Assembly (NCBI RefSeq): GCF_958298935.1
Contig: NC_084939.1
Span: 21,503,501-21,567,500, forward strand
Length of the DNA stretch: 64,000 nt
DNA from: Phragmites australis
Taxonomy: Eukaryota; Streptophyta; Magnoliopsida; Poales; Poaceae
Direction of reading: 5' to 3'
Both the position numbers and the translations under genes were made by a program. The notes beneath the pieces were generated by a model, which was given only the letters and a program-made list of their open reading frames with translations, searched no databases and was not told where the DNA came from. Positions 10,301-22,503 of the stretch are shown one piece after another (position 1 is the stretch's first letter; each line of letters opens with the position of its first letter).

Positions 10301-13300
10301 GTTTGTTTCCATTGTTAATTACAGTCTAAGTGAGATTCAGAGTGCTCGAGGAATTGTGGATGTGTTGGATGAGATGTTAAATGCACTGGATCACAGACAT
10401 CCTGAGGTGACTTTCTTAAAGCATTTTTTAGAGTATTGCAGTGTAATCCTTGGAAATTGTAATGAGACATCTATTACCTTAGTTCATAGTTGTCATTGCA
10501 TCGCCTTCTCGTCGCCATATCGGTGTGGTGGAAATCTAGGTCTTGCCACGCCGACGCCACAGTGTGACTGTGTATGGCGTCCCTGTGGTGGCAGGAAGGT
10601 GTATTGTGGCGTTCGCCACCGTTGAGACCGCGAGACATCCGCCTGCCCGTTCTCTTCGCTGTCCGTCATCAGAGAACATGTTGAGCCGCGCGGAGTCCAT
10701 CACCCATCACATCAACTTGTCCACCTCATCATCCCCCTCCCCTTCTGACGACTCCACTTCCAGATCTTCCAGCCTCACCCTCGTCTACTTCTCCGGCCCT
10801 GCCGCCCCGTTCTACGCTGCAAACCGCGCCTTCAGCTCCTCCATCCCACTGTTCCCAGCTCTAGTTCTAGCTGGCTTCGTCGACGCCAGCACGCGGGACT
10901 TGAGTGCGTCGAAGCGGCGGGTGAGGTCGACCTCCAGCAGATCGGGCCCCACGACGTTGAGTGCTAGAGGGCTCGAGGTGGAGGTGGAGGTCAAGGAGAT
11001 GAGGTGGGAGTTGGCTTGGAGCTTCAGCAGCATAGCGTTCTGCGCTGCCCACAGGAGTGCATCCACCTTCGCCTCCTCGCCACTGGAGATCGCCGTTTTC
11101 TGGCTGCCGCTCATCGTGGTGGATTGGATTTTGTGTTGTTGTCTTGTCGACTTCACTGATTTCCTTTGCTTTAATACTAATTGCATGATTAGAGCGGCCT
11201 ATTTACGACCCATATCAGACCAGCCTCATATAAGACCATGCCTATCTAGGCCCATATCAGAATAGGCCCCTCTAAGCCCATATCAGAATAGGCCCATCTA
11301 AGCCCATATCAGACTAGGCCCACTAATCAATTAATCATTGTTCAAAAAATCGGTGATCAGTAGTTGCTCGACCGATCGGGGAGTAGGGATTAATTGGTTA
11401 ATCAGGGATTAACTGAATTAATCGGTTGGTATAAAGTACTTATGTAAACATGTATAAGATGTTAAGAACTAACTAGGACATCAAGGTATTACCTTGATGG
11501 CTTGATATTGTAGTTTTGATGATGAATGCTTGATTGGAAGGCAATAAATCTACAAAATAAATAACAATCTATGAGTAGTGCTTCAAATATAAACTATACA
11601 TTCCAAAAAATAGCAGCAATCATTCTCATTCAACCAAACACATAAAAAATAGACTCAAAAGTCTCAAATACAAATACCTGGAGCTGAGCTACGACCTGGA
11701 GCTAGGCGAGTTGTTTTGAGACTGAGCCAAGGGATTAATCGGCTAGCTGATTTTAGAGCTAATAACAGGCTAATCTACTCGTTGCCTTGCCGATTAGCGA
11801 TTAATCGGCTAATTAGCCGATTTTTTTCATCAATGCCATTAATTAACGATCTCCATAGTTGTTACGGCTGCGTGGTGAAGCGCGGCGACCCACCACCTTC
11901 ACAACTTTACATCGCCTATGGCGCGTGGCGTGGCGATGCCATACACACATTGGTGTGGTGAATACACACATTATAGTCTAGGATGTTAGGACATTATTAT
12001 TAGAAACTACCTTCGTCAACTTGGTCCCATACTTACATTATTATTAGAAAAATATGTTAGAAATTACCTTTAGGAAATTACATACAGGTTCTTTTAGAAA
12101 AATGTTTATATGGATCTTTACAGTCACAAATGTGATTGAGATATAGGTGAAATCTCATGTTGACTTAGAAGTAGAAAAATTGAAAAGAAAGAAACCAGAA
12201 AGAAAACGTGATAGAACGCCCAAAAAGAAAAGAAAAGAAAATGTGAAAGCCTAACATCACATATGTGTTGTGCGCAATGTGTAGAATCATATTGTGCTAA
12301 GTGCTAACATATGCCTATTGCCTAACATCACATATGTGCCTATTGCCTAATGGCCTAACATCACAGCGCAGAGAGAATAGAGAGAAGAGGGCAGAGAAAA
12401 GAGAGAGGCACAGAGCATACCTTCTGCGGGGGTGGCGGCCGGAGACGGGCAGGTCGACGGATCTGAGGGTGGCGCCGCGACGGGGAGTGGTCTCGATGGT
12501 GGCGGCGGGGATCGACGAGGACCAGTCGCTAGGTCATGGAAAAGGTGAGGCACTCCTCTCTCGGTTTGTGACCCACTCGATCTCTCCTCCCCCTTCTAAT
12601 CCCCTCGGCTGAACCAGTATGATGCCCGCCACACGAAAACGGATGCCATAGATGCCGGTGCCATGGCAAGGCCCAAACCATCGCCACGTCGCCATATCGT
12701 TGTATGGCGACGATATGGTGATGCCATGACAACAAAGATGATCGATCTCGATGAGTTTGCAATGGATGACTTTTGAGAGGAGAGATTTGAAGCTTTGAGA
12801 GATGAGAGTTATATGTCTTCTGTGCTACATTTACATTGCTATTTTGATTTCCTAAAATCCTAGACTATCTCTTTTGAGCTACATTTATATTGCCATTTGC
12901 CTATATAATTTTCTATTATCCTACACTATGATGTGTGTATTTGCCACGCTGTTGTGTGTATGGCGTCGCCGCGCCGCGCGCCATAAGCGCTGTAAAGTGT
13001 GAAGGTGGTGGGTCGCCGCGCCTCGCCACATCGCTGTAACAACTATGCTTTAGTTATTTTATGGCTTGTGTTATTGCATTTCATAGAGGAGTTTGCTACG
13101 ACCGTTCCATTATCAGTCAGGTTTATATCGGATGACAATTACTTTTACTCGTTTCCTAGCTTAGATGGCATGTTCGAGTCTTATTATTTACTTTGAAATT
13201 ATTCACGTTGTTCAAATTATAGCAGATTGTGAAATTAACGCCCTTGGGTTGTATGATATCTACTTCAATTGCTTACTTAACATCACAAGGACTCGGGGTG

Positions 13301-15031
13301 TAGTCTTTTCTAGAACTTGGCCTGGCTTTTGAGTGAACATTCTAGTGTTCTGAACAATTTTCAATCTTTGACAATAAATAGGAGAATCTTATAAGCACGG
13401 TAATATTTGTGTAGTTGAGCTTTTGTCCCACAAGATAGTTGAAGCATCTATGGCTCATTTTTCATTCACATTTGTGCTGACCTGGGTCACTTGCCCTTAA
13501 AATTGTGGCCTAGTTCATTTTCTTAGTCCAATTGATTGTTTTGTTTAGGCAAAGTACTCCTGTTTCTTTGCTTTGTTTAACTAATACTATTCATGTGCTG
13601 ATGCTCTTTGTTGTGGATGTTGATCTGACTCTGCTTACGCTGTAGGGTGTGAGAGAGGAACTCATTGTTGACCTTGTTGGCCAGTGCCGATCTTATCAAA
13701 CTCGTGTGATGGATCTTGTTAGCAATACTGGGTGTGTACTTTTTCCTCTAATTATTTGTTCCATGTATTTTAGAATTTCCATATAACAGAACGTCTTGTG
13801 TTCTCTCTGCAGTGATGAGAGCCTTCTATTCCAGGCTCTTGGACTTAATGATGAACTGCAGCGTGTTCTTCAGCGTCACGACGACATAGCAAAGGGAGTC
13901 CCTCCCAGTACAGGAGCAACAGTACCTGCTGCTGCGAACATAAACCATGGGACTGCCCCTCCCAGGTCTGCTGGGGCTTCGTTTTCCCCACTTCTTAATG
14001 TACACCATGAGGAAGATGTGCCGGAAGATGAGTTCTCCATGCTTTCCCGCAGGCAAGCCATATTAGTTTCTCAACTAACTTAATACAAGTTATATGCAAA
14101 TATGCTAATGTTGTTCCAAGTTTTGGACGATTGTTGCAATAACAACTCATATTGTCATTTTTCTTATGGGTTGTTGACTGCTCTTAAGAAAATAATATGT
14201 GTTTTTCTTAATTCATCAACTGATGTACAATAAATGCTTTGTAGGTCTGCAAGAGATGGCACAGTAGCACAGAGCAACCTGCCTTCTGCTCCAAGAAATG
14301 AAAGGCCATACCCAAGCCCACTTCTTCCTCCTCCACCATCATCTAAGAGGCCAGTTTACACAGAGGCAAGCAATATCGACTATCTTAGTGGGGACTCCTA
14401 CAAATCAGAGAAAGTATCAGATGATTTCATCAACCCAACTGCCCCTGCCAATAGATCGACATCATCCCATTCAAAAGCAGAAGCGAATCCTCCACCAACT
14501 TACGATAACCGGTCAGACGGTGTGTCTGATGACTTTGTAAACCCAACCGCACTACCCAACTTCTCTGTGCCTCCACGTCCTATGAACGAGTCAAACCCTT
14601 CATCTGTGAAGCAGCAGGAGAGTCTACCTGAGGATGACTTTATAAACCCAACTGCTCTTCCTGGTTTTTCGTCATCTTCAACTACTAAAAGTTATGAAGA
14701 TTCCAGGGAAGATCTTCCAAAAGCTCCGTGGGAAGCACAAGCTGCTGGTTCCCTACCGCCACCTCCAGCAAGGTATGGCCAGAGGCAGCAATACTTTGAG
14801 CAAAATGTGTATTCTGGTGGGAGCAACGGAGGTGGCTACGATGGACTGGTAACGCAGACAGAAAACCTCTCTCTTAACCAACGGAACACTGGGAATGGTA
14901 AGGGCGCATCACAGCCGACAGCATCCCGCCAGACTAAACCTGAGGACTCCCTTTTCAAGGACCTCGTCGATTTTGCGAAGAACAAGCCGTCATCTCCGTC
15001 GAAACCAGCAAACAGCCGCAGGACTCGCTGA
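7320..15031 (+). CDS. TOM1-like (TOL) VHS-GAT domain protein
   Basis: Plant TOL proteins are ubiquitin receptors that pass ubiquitinated plasma-membrane cargo to the ESCRT pathway for vacuolar degradation, standing in for the missing ESCRT-0. Nine exons join in frame: 7320-7423, 8167-8245, 8487-8585, 8669-8782, 9005-9174, 10325-10406, 13646-13731, 13813-14052 and 14245-15031, giving 586 aa. The VHS domain covers about residues 8-140 (NMLIGPDW-like start, [32 protein letters not shown]). The GAT domain covers about 189-273 ([19 protein letters not shown] to [16 protein letters not shown]). The C-terminal half is low-complexity and carries DDF(I/V)NPTA three times (384, 420, 455) and the C-terminal [11 protein letters not shown] motif. 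The start is the first ATG of the exon and gives the family N-terminus [15 protein letters not shown]. Intron 8 uses a GC donor (CGCAG/GCAAGC). Intron 6 (3.2 kb) is full of transposons. Which TOL paralogue this is cannot be settled by eye; TOL6/TOL9-type is likely. Confidence 0.93.
9807..10058. mobile_element. Stowaway-like MITE in TOL intron 5
   Basis: A 252-bp segment with imperfect inverted ends: TACTTCTTTTGATTCCAATC on the left, and TTTGGAATTGGAGGGAGTA on the right, whose complement is TACTCCCTCCAATTCCAAA. The TA at each tip fits the Tc1/mariner (Stowaway) target. It is AT-rich, non-coding and lies wholly in the intron. Confidence 0.65.
10480..13055. mobile_element. Cluster of inverted-repeat elements in TOL intron 6
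   Basis: Two inverted pairs are visible. Pair A is CATAGTTGTCATTGCATCGCC at 10484 and its degenerate complement ending near 12738 (GGTGATGCCATGACAACAAA). Pair B is the ~115-bp segment from CATAGTTGTTACGGCTGCG at about 11853 to 11965, against its complement at about 12935-13050. The pairs interleave (A-B-A'-B') rather than nest. A third pair, with AAAAAATCGG ends, spans about 11333-11835. Between 11205 and 11320 lie tandem copies of AGGCCCATATCAGA(A/C). These look like related non-autonomous DNA transposons that inserted into and rearranged one another. Confidence 0.55.
10630..11186 (-). pseudogene. Captured gene fragment with stops, antisense in TOL intron 6
   Basis: The - strand reads as protein-like for about 185 codons: [20 protein letters not shown], then [25 protein letters not shown], then [19 protein letters not shown] and [11 protein letters not shown]. 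In-frame TAG, TAG and TGA codons break it in the second half. Codon-like composition and the acidic, helical pattern suggest a host gene fragment carried inside a DNA transposon (Pack-TYPE capture). I do not recognise the parent with confidence. A second possible captured exon lies on the - strand at about 12424-12530, ending in AAG/GTATGC. Confidence 0.45.
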
Positions 15032-16560
15032 TCGATTGATACTCGGCTTTGCGATATATGTGCTTTGAGTTGCCTAGTTGGTTCCACAGGTTGGCGGCTT
15101 TAGATACCGTCAAATAAGTGTGTGAGACTGGTTTTCATTACATTGCAGATTATTTCGGTCGCATTCCACAGTTAGAATCACAGATGTCAGATACAATACC
15201 CGGTCATAACCCTGGGTGTGGAGTGATGTGTAGTTAGTTGATTTTAAGCTTGTGCATTGTTTGCTTTGCGTACATTTTACTTAGCTGTATATATTACTTT
15301 ACTCCATTCGACAGCAATATTCATAGTTCAGTTTGCAATTTGAGGACTAAAGTTGACTTTTCATCTTTCAGTGTTGATAAATCTGGTGAATCTGTCGATA
15401 ATTCTTCAAGCTCTGCACGTAAATTCCAGTAAATTGATGGAAGTACATGACAGATATGCTGTGGCTTGTGTTCGAACTGTGAAGAGCATCTCATCTCGTT
15501 TGTTCTTGCTTCCATGAGGGGTTCTTTTTTCTCCCCATTCGAACAGTCGGTCTGTACGGTACGGTAGCCCGGAATGAGATGTTTAACTTCACACTCCGGT
15601 GAAGTCATATCAGATTTGATAGTACAGTATTATGAATAGTAAAAAAGTCGCTACAGTAACTAGTGGATTTGTTACCGTACCGATACTACAGTATTTATCT
15701 AAAGAGATATTGTTTATTCTCTTATAAAACACTGTTTCTCTTTGAGGTTAGAGGAACCGGATTCCGGTAGTCCTGGTCCCGTACTTCCGTTCACATGTAC
15801 GGAGTACTGTCTGACTTCGGTTGCGGATTGAACTCCTCGTTGGAGCAAAAGCTGCACTCTTGCATTGTCTCCTTTTTTAAGTCATGCCTACGCCGCGCCT
15901 TGTACTTGCATGCTGTTGAAACACGATCTGCGTGCCGGCACGAGTCACCTCATGGCATCCCCACGGCATGACAGAAATCCGCCGCGGCTCACAGCAACCT
16001 AAATCTACTTGCGTGCCGGCATGAGACCTCTCATCCATCTCATCTCGTATTTGACTTCTACTTTTTTATAATATATTTATAAAATATAGTAAAATTATAT
16101 TATTACAATATTACTTCTATGATAAACCTATCTATGTTATTTTTAAATATTTAAGCTCAATATGCAAAGAGTAATTTGAAACTAAAAGTTAAAAATATTT
16201 ACCATACGTAACTTGATGTCACTTATTTATGACGAGAGGAAGTAAAATACTCTCACCATGTCATCACCACAGTTAGCACTAGCAAAACATGCAGGTTCAT
16301 TATGATTAAATTTAATAAGTTTATGATATAAAAGTATTTTTAAAGATAAATCTATGTATATAATTTTGATATAATAAAACTAACTATTTTACAAATTATT
16401 AATGATTAAAAAAGTCATGGCTGGATCTAGTCCAAAGGGTAATGTATTTACGTGGCGCGGCTAATCAGGAGCCTGCGGACTTGTCACCCGGGGTGAGGTG
16501 GCGCGCTCCCATTGGACAAGGGCCATCGCTGGGACGTGGCCGCCTGCCACCGTGTACCGA
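15032..16560. other. TOL 3' flank and intergenic region
   Basis: The TOL 3' UTR probably extends to about 15250. Beyond it, 15550-15790 contains GTACCGTACC-type and CAGTATT repeats resembling a degenerate MITE. The 15-bp block GCGTGCCGGCA(C/T)GAG occurs at about 15931 and 16013. From 16040 to 16430 the DNA is strongly AT-rich with no gene. Confidence 0.4.
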
Positions 16561-16572
16561 CGGCGCCTCAGC

Positions 16573-16580
16573 TGACGTGG
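16573..16580 (+). promoter_or_regulatory. UPRE-like element TGACGTGG upstream of the PDI gene
   Basis: TGACGTGG lies 413 bases before the PDI start codon. A second ACGTGG core is at about 16534, and GTCCACGT at about 16876. Plant ER-stress bZIP factors bind TGACGTG(G/A)-type unfolded-protein-response elements, and PDI genes are classic targets. Function here is inferred from motif plus gene identity. A TATA-like CATATTAAAA is at about 16917-16926. Confidence 0.4.
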
Positions 16581-16992
16581 CGGCGGTCGCAAAATTCCAT
16601 GGCGTTTCAAGGCAGCGAGGAAAGAATTTCCAATTACGAACGCACAATTCTAGACACCCCTTAATTTATCATTAATTACATGCTAACATGGGTCTTATCT
16701 AAAATTCTTTAGCATCTCTTAATCTTGTGGGATTATAGGTAGTTTGGGATAAGTGTAGGGGCCTAACTGCAAAGTTGATCTGCAATTATCCCGTGACCCC
16801 TGTGCACCGCGCCCATCTCTAGGAGTCCGCCCGCGGTGGGACCCGCATGGCAGGGTCTGTTGACCGGTGGACCCGGTCCACGTAATCCTGTGGGCGGCTC
16901 GCGTGCTCGGCTCGGTCATATTAAAACCCGTGGACTGCCTGCGCCGCGTCTCCTCCCTCTGAAAACCCGAGCCACTCCGCCGCTGCTCAGCC

Positions 16993-19900
16993 ATGGCGAT
17001 CCGCTCCAAGGCATGGATCTCGCTGCTGCTCGCGCTCGCCGTCGCGCTGTCCGCGAGGGCGGAGGAGGCCGCGGCGGAAGAGGAGGCTGTGCTCACCCTT
17101 GACGCGGAGAGCTTCGACGAGGCGGTCGCCAAGCACCCGTTCATGGTCGTCGAGTTCTACGCTCCGTGGTGAGTGCCCCGTGCCCCGTCTAGAGTGCTGG
17201 GTTCGTGCGAGGTTACGGGTGGATCTCGCGTGGGCGTTTCAGAGGGTTTAGTGGGGGGGGGGGGGCTTGGATCGGGCCATCGGGAATTCCCCCGACGGGT
17301 GTGGGGGGGGGGGAATCAGATGCGGGAGTCGGGGAGGTTTCTGGTTCGTTTTGGCTTCGGATTTTGGTGATAGGATGAGTTTAGGATCGCAGGCCCGCCG
17401 ATTTGGTCGCTGGTCTTCGGGTGGATTTGTTTTCTATCCGCCCGTGGCCCCTTAGCGCGGAGTCCCAGGTTCGGAGTCAGATGGAGTAGAAATTCTAGTG
17501 GTTTTGACGGGGAATTTGATTTGTGTTGTGGAGGGTTTTAAGGTTGATGGATCGCGGGTTTTGGTGGGGTTCTATTTTCTGCGGTTGGTGGTGTTGATTT
17601 GACGTTTGGGAGGCTTTTATCTGTGGTTTAACATTCGGTTTTCACTTGTAATAATTTTTACTGATGTGACCTTCTGCGAGCTTACTGATTACTGTGCTAC
17701 GCCTAGATGATTTCTATTGGTTTGTTCTAGTTGCACCTAATTTGGTGAAATCAATTTTGCAGGTGTGGGCACTGCAAGAAACTCGCTCCAGAGGTAATGC
17801 TTCTATATCCTGGTGCTACCCACTTACAGCAAGGTTCTGTGCTGAGCGATTTAATCTGACATGTTAAACTTCTGCATCTGCGATGTTTCAGTATGAGAAG
17901 GCCGCCCAGTTGCTTAGCAAGCACGACCCACCGATTGTTCTTGCTAAGGTTGATGCCAACGAGGACAAGAACAGGCCGCTTGCTACCAAGTACGAGATCC
18001 AAGGGTTCCCGACCCTTAAGATCTTCAGGAACCAGGGAAAGAATATTCAGGAATACAAGGGTCCTAGGGAGGCCGAGGGCATTGTTGAATACTTGAAGAA
18101 GCAGGTTGGCCCTGCTTCCAAGGAGATCAAGTCACCAGAAGATGCGACTACCCTTATCGATGACAAGAAGATCTACATTGTAAGCTCCCAATTCAATTTT
18201 TTCATATCTTCTGTTGATAGAATGATCTCTGTTATGATCGATTGCTCAATTGATGGTCCGTAGCTGACTGCTGACTATAAGTAACGACCACTATTGTATA
18301 GGTTGGTATCTTCACAGAATTCAGTGGCACCGAGTTTACAAATTTCATGGAGGTTGCTGAGAAGCTGCGGTCTGATTACGACTTTGGCCACACTTTGCAT
18401 GCCAACCACCTCCCACGTGGTGATGCAGCAGCAGAGAGGCCTTTGGTTAGGCTGTTGAAGCCATTTGATGAGCTCGTTGTTGACAGCAAGGTTTTACTCT
18501 CATTCTGTGTTACATTTGTCACTAGTTTTCCTGGCTACTGCATATGTTCCATATAGATGATTAAACATAATATCTATGGTTTATTGTTGCTAATTACACA
18601 TTGCTGCTACATTGTGCAGGATTTTGATATCTCTGCTCTTGAGAAGTTTATTGATGCTAGCAGCACCCCGAGAGTTGTCACTTTTGACAAGAATCCTGAT
18701 AACCACCCGTACCTCTTGAAATACTTCCAAAGCTCAGCTCCCAAGGTAAAAACATGACACTGTTCTCAAAATAGCTTGATTACTACTATCAGCCAATGGT
18801 TGGTTTAATTAACCAAGTTTTGGTAATGATTGATTACTACTGAATATCTATTCAATTCTGAGTCCAAGCCACTGCGTTTGCAACCAACGAGCTTTTATCC
18901 TGTGTTGTTAATGTATTAAAATGCCATGCCCCGTAGCATCTTTGAAGTTTGCATTGCTATGAAATATCAAACTGCTTAGACTGGAATATCCGATGTATTT
19001 TTTTTTCTTATTTCTTTTAAAATATCTTCTTATGACCTGTGACTACTAAACCTAGTTACTTGAAAAAAAGGCTGTTAAATTGTACATCATGTTGGTGGAT
19101 TTTAGTTGTTGACTACTGACTAATTTCACTACTTATGTGACTCCAAATAATTGGCAGGCTATGCTATTTTTTAACTTCTCCACTGGACCATTTGAGTCGT
19201 TCAAGTCTGCTTATTATGGCGCGGCAGACAAGTTAAAGGACAAGGAAATCAAGTTCCTTATTGGTGACATTGAAGCCAGCCAAGGTGCTTTCCAGGTTTG
19301 GTTCTCAATTCCCCTTCTCTTATATTGATGCTGTTAATTTACAGTTTAACCCTTTATGCTAACAATCAATTTGTTGAAATGGTAGTACTTTGGCCTGAAA
19401 GAGGATCAGGCACCCCTTATGCTCATTCAGGATGGTGATTCCAAGAAATTTTTAAAGGAGCAGATTGAGCCTGACCAGATTGTCTCTTGGTTGGGGGAGT
19501 ACCTTGTAAGTGCTTTTATATGCTTTCAAACATTTTTTATTGTTTCTTTTCATATGAATGTAGATAATCTGTTTAACCTAGACAACATCTCATAAATCCT
19601 TTATAATTGTAGGATGGTAAATTGTCACCATTCAAGAAGTCTGAGCCTATTCCTGAGGTCAACAATGAGCCTGTTAAAGTTGTTGTGGCTGACAACCTCA
19701 ATGATCTGGTTTTCAAGTCTGGCAAAAATGGTATGCGTCCTGATTATCTTTTCTTTTTGGGGCATTTGTAAATATCTCTCTGGTTTTTTATTTTTTGCAA
19801 GGATGCCACTTGAATAACAGTTTTAATGGTATTTTTGTAATTTTCTAGTAGCAAGCTTGCAATAACACCAGGAGTAGTGGTTTATTTGCAATTGTCTCTT

Positions 19901-20494
19901 TCTTTCTTTTTGTGTGTGATTCAGCCTTAGTTCTAGCATCAATCCTTCAATGAAAATATGCCTAGCATGTAGTCGTTTCTATTGCCTTTTATCCCTCTGA
20001 CAAAGTCTCTATATCACATATTGACATCCCCTGTATTTGCCAATTTCGGTTGCAGTTCTCCTTGAGTTCTATGCTCCCTGGTGTGGACACTGCAAGAAGC
20101 TAGCATCCATCTTGGATGAGGCAGCCACCACACTTCAGAGCGATGAGGATGTTGTCATCGCTAAGATGGTACCTTTCTTCCAATCTGTCTTGAACCATAG
20201 ATTTGATCTGTTCTTCCTAAGTTCCTGTCACAATCAATTTGGCTTAACACTATTTTGCAATCTTGTTTGCAGGACGCCACCGCAAATGATGTGCCCAGCG
20301 AGTTTGATGTTCAAGGTTACCCCACCTTGTACTTTGTCACTCCCAGCGGGAAGATAACCTCCTACGACAGTGGCAGGACCGCCGACGAGATTGTCGATTT
20401 CATCAAGAAGAACAAGGAGACCGCTGCCCAGGCAGCGACGACGATGGAGAAGGCAGACCCGGCTGCAACCGAGTCTGTTAAGGACGAGCTCTGA
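16993..20494 (+). CDS. Protein disulfide isomerase (PDIL1-1-like)
   Basis: ER-lumen thiol oxidoreductase that forms and rearranges disulfides in secretory proteins; cereal PDIL1-1 acts on seed storage proteins. Ten exons join in frame: 16993-17168, 17763-17793, 17892-18179, 18302-18490, 18620-18745, 19158-19295, 19386-19505, 19613-19730, 20056-20168 and 20273-20494, giving 506 aa. It has a signal peptide (about 1-23), an a domain with active site CGHC at 60-63, b and b' domains (the b' carries an NFST glycosylation sequon), an a' domain with CGHC at 405-408, an acidic/Ala-rich tail and a C-terminal KDEL retention signal. Intron 1 splits the Trp codon just before the first CGHC, and exon 2 is only 31 nt. 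Length and layout match canonical plant PDI. All splice sites are GT-AG. No break is seen, so the gene is probably functional. The exact paralogue name is inferred. Confidence 0.95.
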
Positions 20495-21583
20495 TCAAGT
20501 TTCCTGCATCGATTCGGTACAACTTGTCTTTTGCCACAAATAAAATTCCATGCATTCTCTGTATAGATCAAGGTTTGTGAAACAAGAGAATGTTGATCGA
20601 GGCTCTCCTCTGATTCTCTGTACTGATCGTCAGTGCTTGTTTGATACGCAGCCAGGTGCGGGTGCTTGTGGCTGGAAACATGGGAGAGGGAAACCTGGCG
20701 CTAACATGTTGACAGCTCCAACGCCAGATTTTGCGAGGGAGAGGGCAAAGAGAGAGAGAACGGGGACCTGATGTGTTGGCTCCGGCATGTCTGTGTAACC
20801 CATTGAGAAATCCTGTACAATCAGCCAGTAATACCTAGTTAATGTTCTCAAGTGACAGACAGTAGAGAGAAGGGAATTGTGTTTATGTTGGATGAATAAA
20901 TGGCGCTTCTGCCTCGTTTGCATCATAATGTTTGTTCTCCCAGCTGATTTGCCACTGTCGCTAGCTTTTGAGCGTCATCGGATTGAGTTATGAACCCAAA
21001 ACGCCTAGTCTAAACGCCCCCAATGTTGATTTGGGAAATTACTGCAGGTCGTCAAAGGTCAATTGTACGCTTCTGCACCCTACGGCGATCCTCCTGCTCT
21101 GTAGCAAAAAGTTTGCTTTAGTTGGCAGTCTTAAGATATAAGTTCGGCAAAAGTTGCAGAAAAGGGCATTCAGATACTATACAATTGACCCCAAAAAATC
21201 TGTAGTTCTAGATGCAGAGAATTCGATAATAGTTTTTTTTTTTACTGCGTGGTTTAGGTGCACGCGTGCACAACAGTAAGTTTCAGTCCTTTTAGCTTGC
21301 CGAGATGGGCAAACCTCAGCAACGCTATTGGAGGCCTCTGACTTCTGAATTCCGAATTTCCGATTGCCCTTCTGTACCTCTCTTATCAGCGTTTTTCTTT
21401 TTTCCTTTTTAGGACTTCTTACTCCAAGTTAGCATATAGTGTTGTATTGCACTAAAAAGGTATATATACTAGTATTGTATTTCTTGGCCTTTGCAGCATA
21501 ATAAATTTAATCTGTTTATGCAAGTAAGTAGCACGTTGATCTCAACTATTTCCCTCTCGAAGCTAGAAGAGAGTAGGGCGTAT
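20495..21583. other. PDI 3' UTR and intergenic region
   Basis: AATAAA at about 20540 and AATAAAT at about 20896 are candidate poly(A) signals for the PDI gene. The remainder is AT-rich and shows no gene, RNA gene or clear transposon ends. Confidence 0.4.
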
Positions 21584-21796
21584 GGGAACCGGATCCTGTT
21601 AGAGAGAATTTGAAGTCACGGCGACTTCAAAATATTATGAAGCATTTGACCTTAAATTGATGGACAAGACATGACTTTAAAATACTTATGTGAACAGTAA
21701 AATCGATACCGTGTTTGATTTCATGTTACTGTAGCACCTCTCACAAATCATTGTTCATCCGGATGACTTTTGAAGTCAGAGGATCCAGATCCAGTC
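21584..21796. mobile_element. MITE-like element upstream of the BYPASS1-like gene
   Basis: About 210 bp with imperfect inverted ends: GGGAACCGGATCCTGTTAGAG on the left, and on the right the complement of ACTGGATCTGGATCCTCTGAC. Inner copies of GACTTCAAAA and its complement TTTTGAAGTC extend the symmetry. It is non-coding. Confidence 0.45.
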
Positions 21797-22257
21797 TACA
21801 GAGGATGAGTCTAGTCAACATTTTAGATATACTTTTAATTGTGTTTAGCATTAAAAAAAGATATAAAGGTTTTAGTTATGTATCACTTACTAGGAAAAAA
21901 AGGTACGATCACTGTACGACAAAAGGCGCTGCAAATGTCACGATTGATTCTGAAGTTTCGAACCGTACTAAAATCCTATGCACAAATGCCACAACAAAGT
22001 GCATCCATGGGCCCCTTTCAGTGACAGCACTACACTCCTCCCCTTCTCAAGCCATCCCAAGGATCCCATGCATGAGGCCTCCTTCCATCCTTACAAGTCA
22101 ATCCATATCTCAATAGTTGTCACATCCACATCTCAAAGGCTGGTTTGGTTGGTGAGTTTTGTCCAAACACCCAACCTCCTCTTGACATCTATACCAATCA
22201 GATCAGAAGAGCAAAAGAGAAAGGGCAAGTAAAGCAAGCTAGGAGCATAGAATAGTA

Positions 22258-22322
22258 TGCCAATCCTCTTGCTTCACTCCTCTCCTTCCTTCCTCCCTTC
22301 CCCCCTTTGAAATCAACTTCCT
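22258..22322 (+). promoter_or_regulatory. Pyrimidine-rich leader (Y-patch-like) before the BYPASS1-like gene
   Basis: The segment CTCCTCTCCTTCCTTCCTCC and its continuation is almost all C/T on the + strand and lies about 200 bases before the coding start. Grass core promoters and leaders often carry such Y-patches. No clear TATA box was identified. Confidence 0.3.
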
Positions 22323-22503
22323 ACTCCTCCAAGTAACCTAGCTACCATTTGCAGGCATGCAAACATGCAATTGCCCTTGAGCTTCACACAAACAAGGTGG
22401 ACATGGATATATATAGATATATGTAATTATGGATTAAGCTTGCAAGCACTTGGTTAGTTGTCTGGTTCTTCCCATGCATGTGCACGAGCAGTTGAGCATG
22501 AGG

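Noticed and set aside
20630..20926. Small frames downstream of the PDI stop codon
   Set aside because: They lie in the 3' UTR or flank and have no motif.
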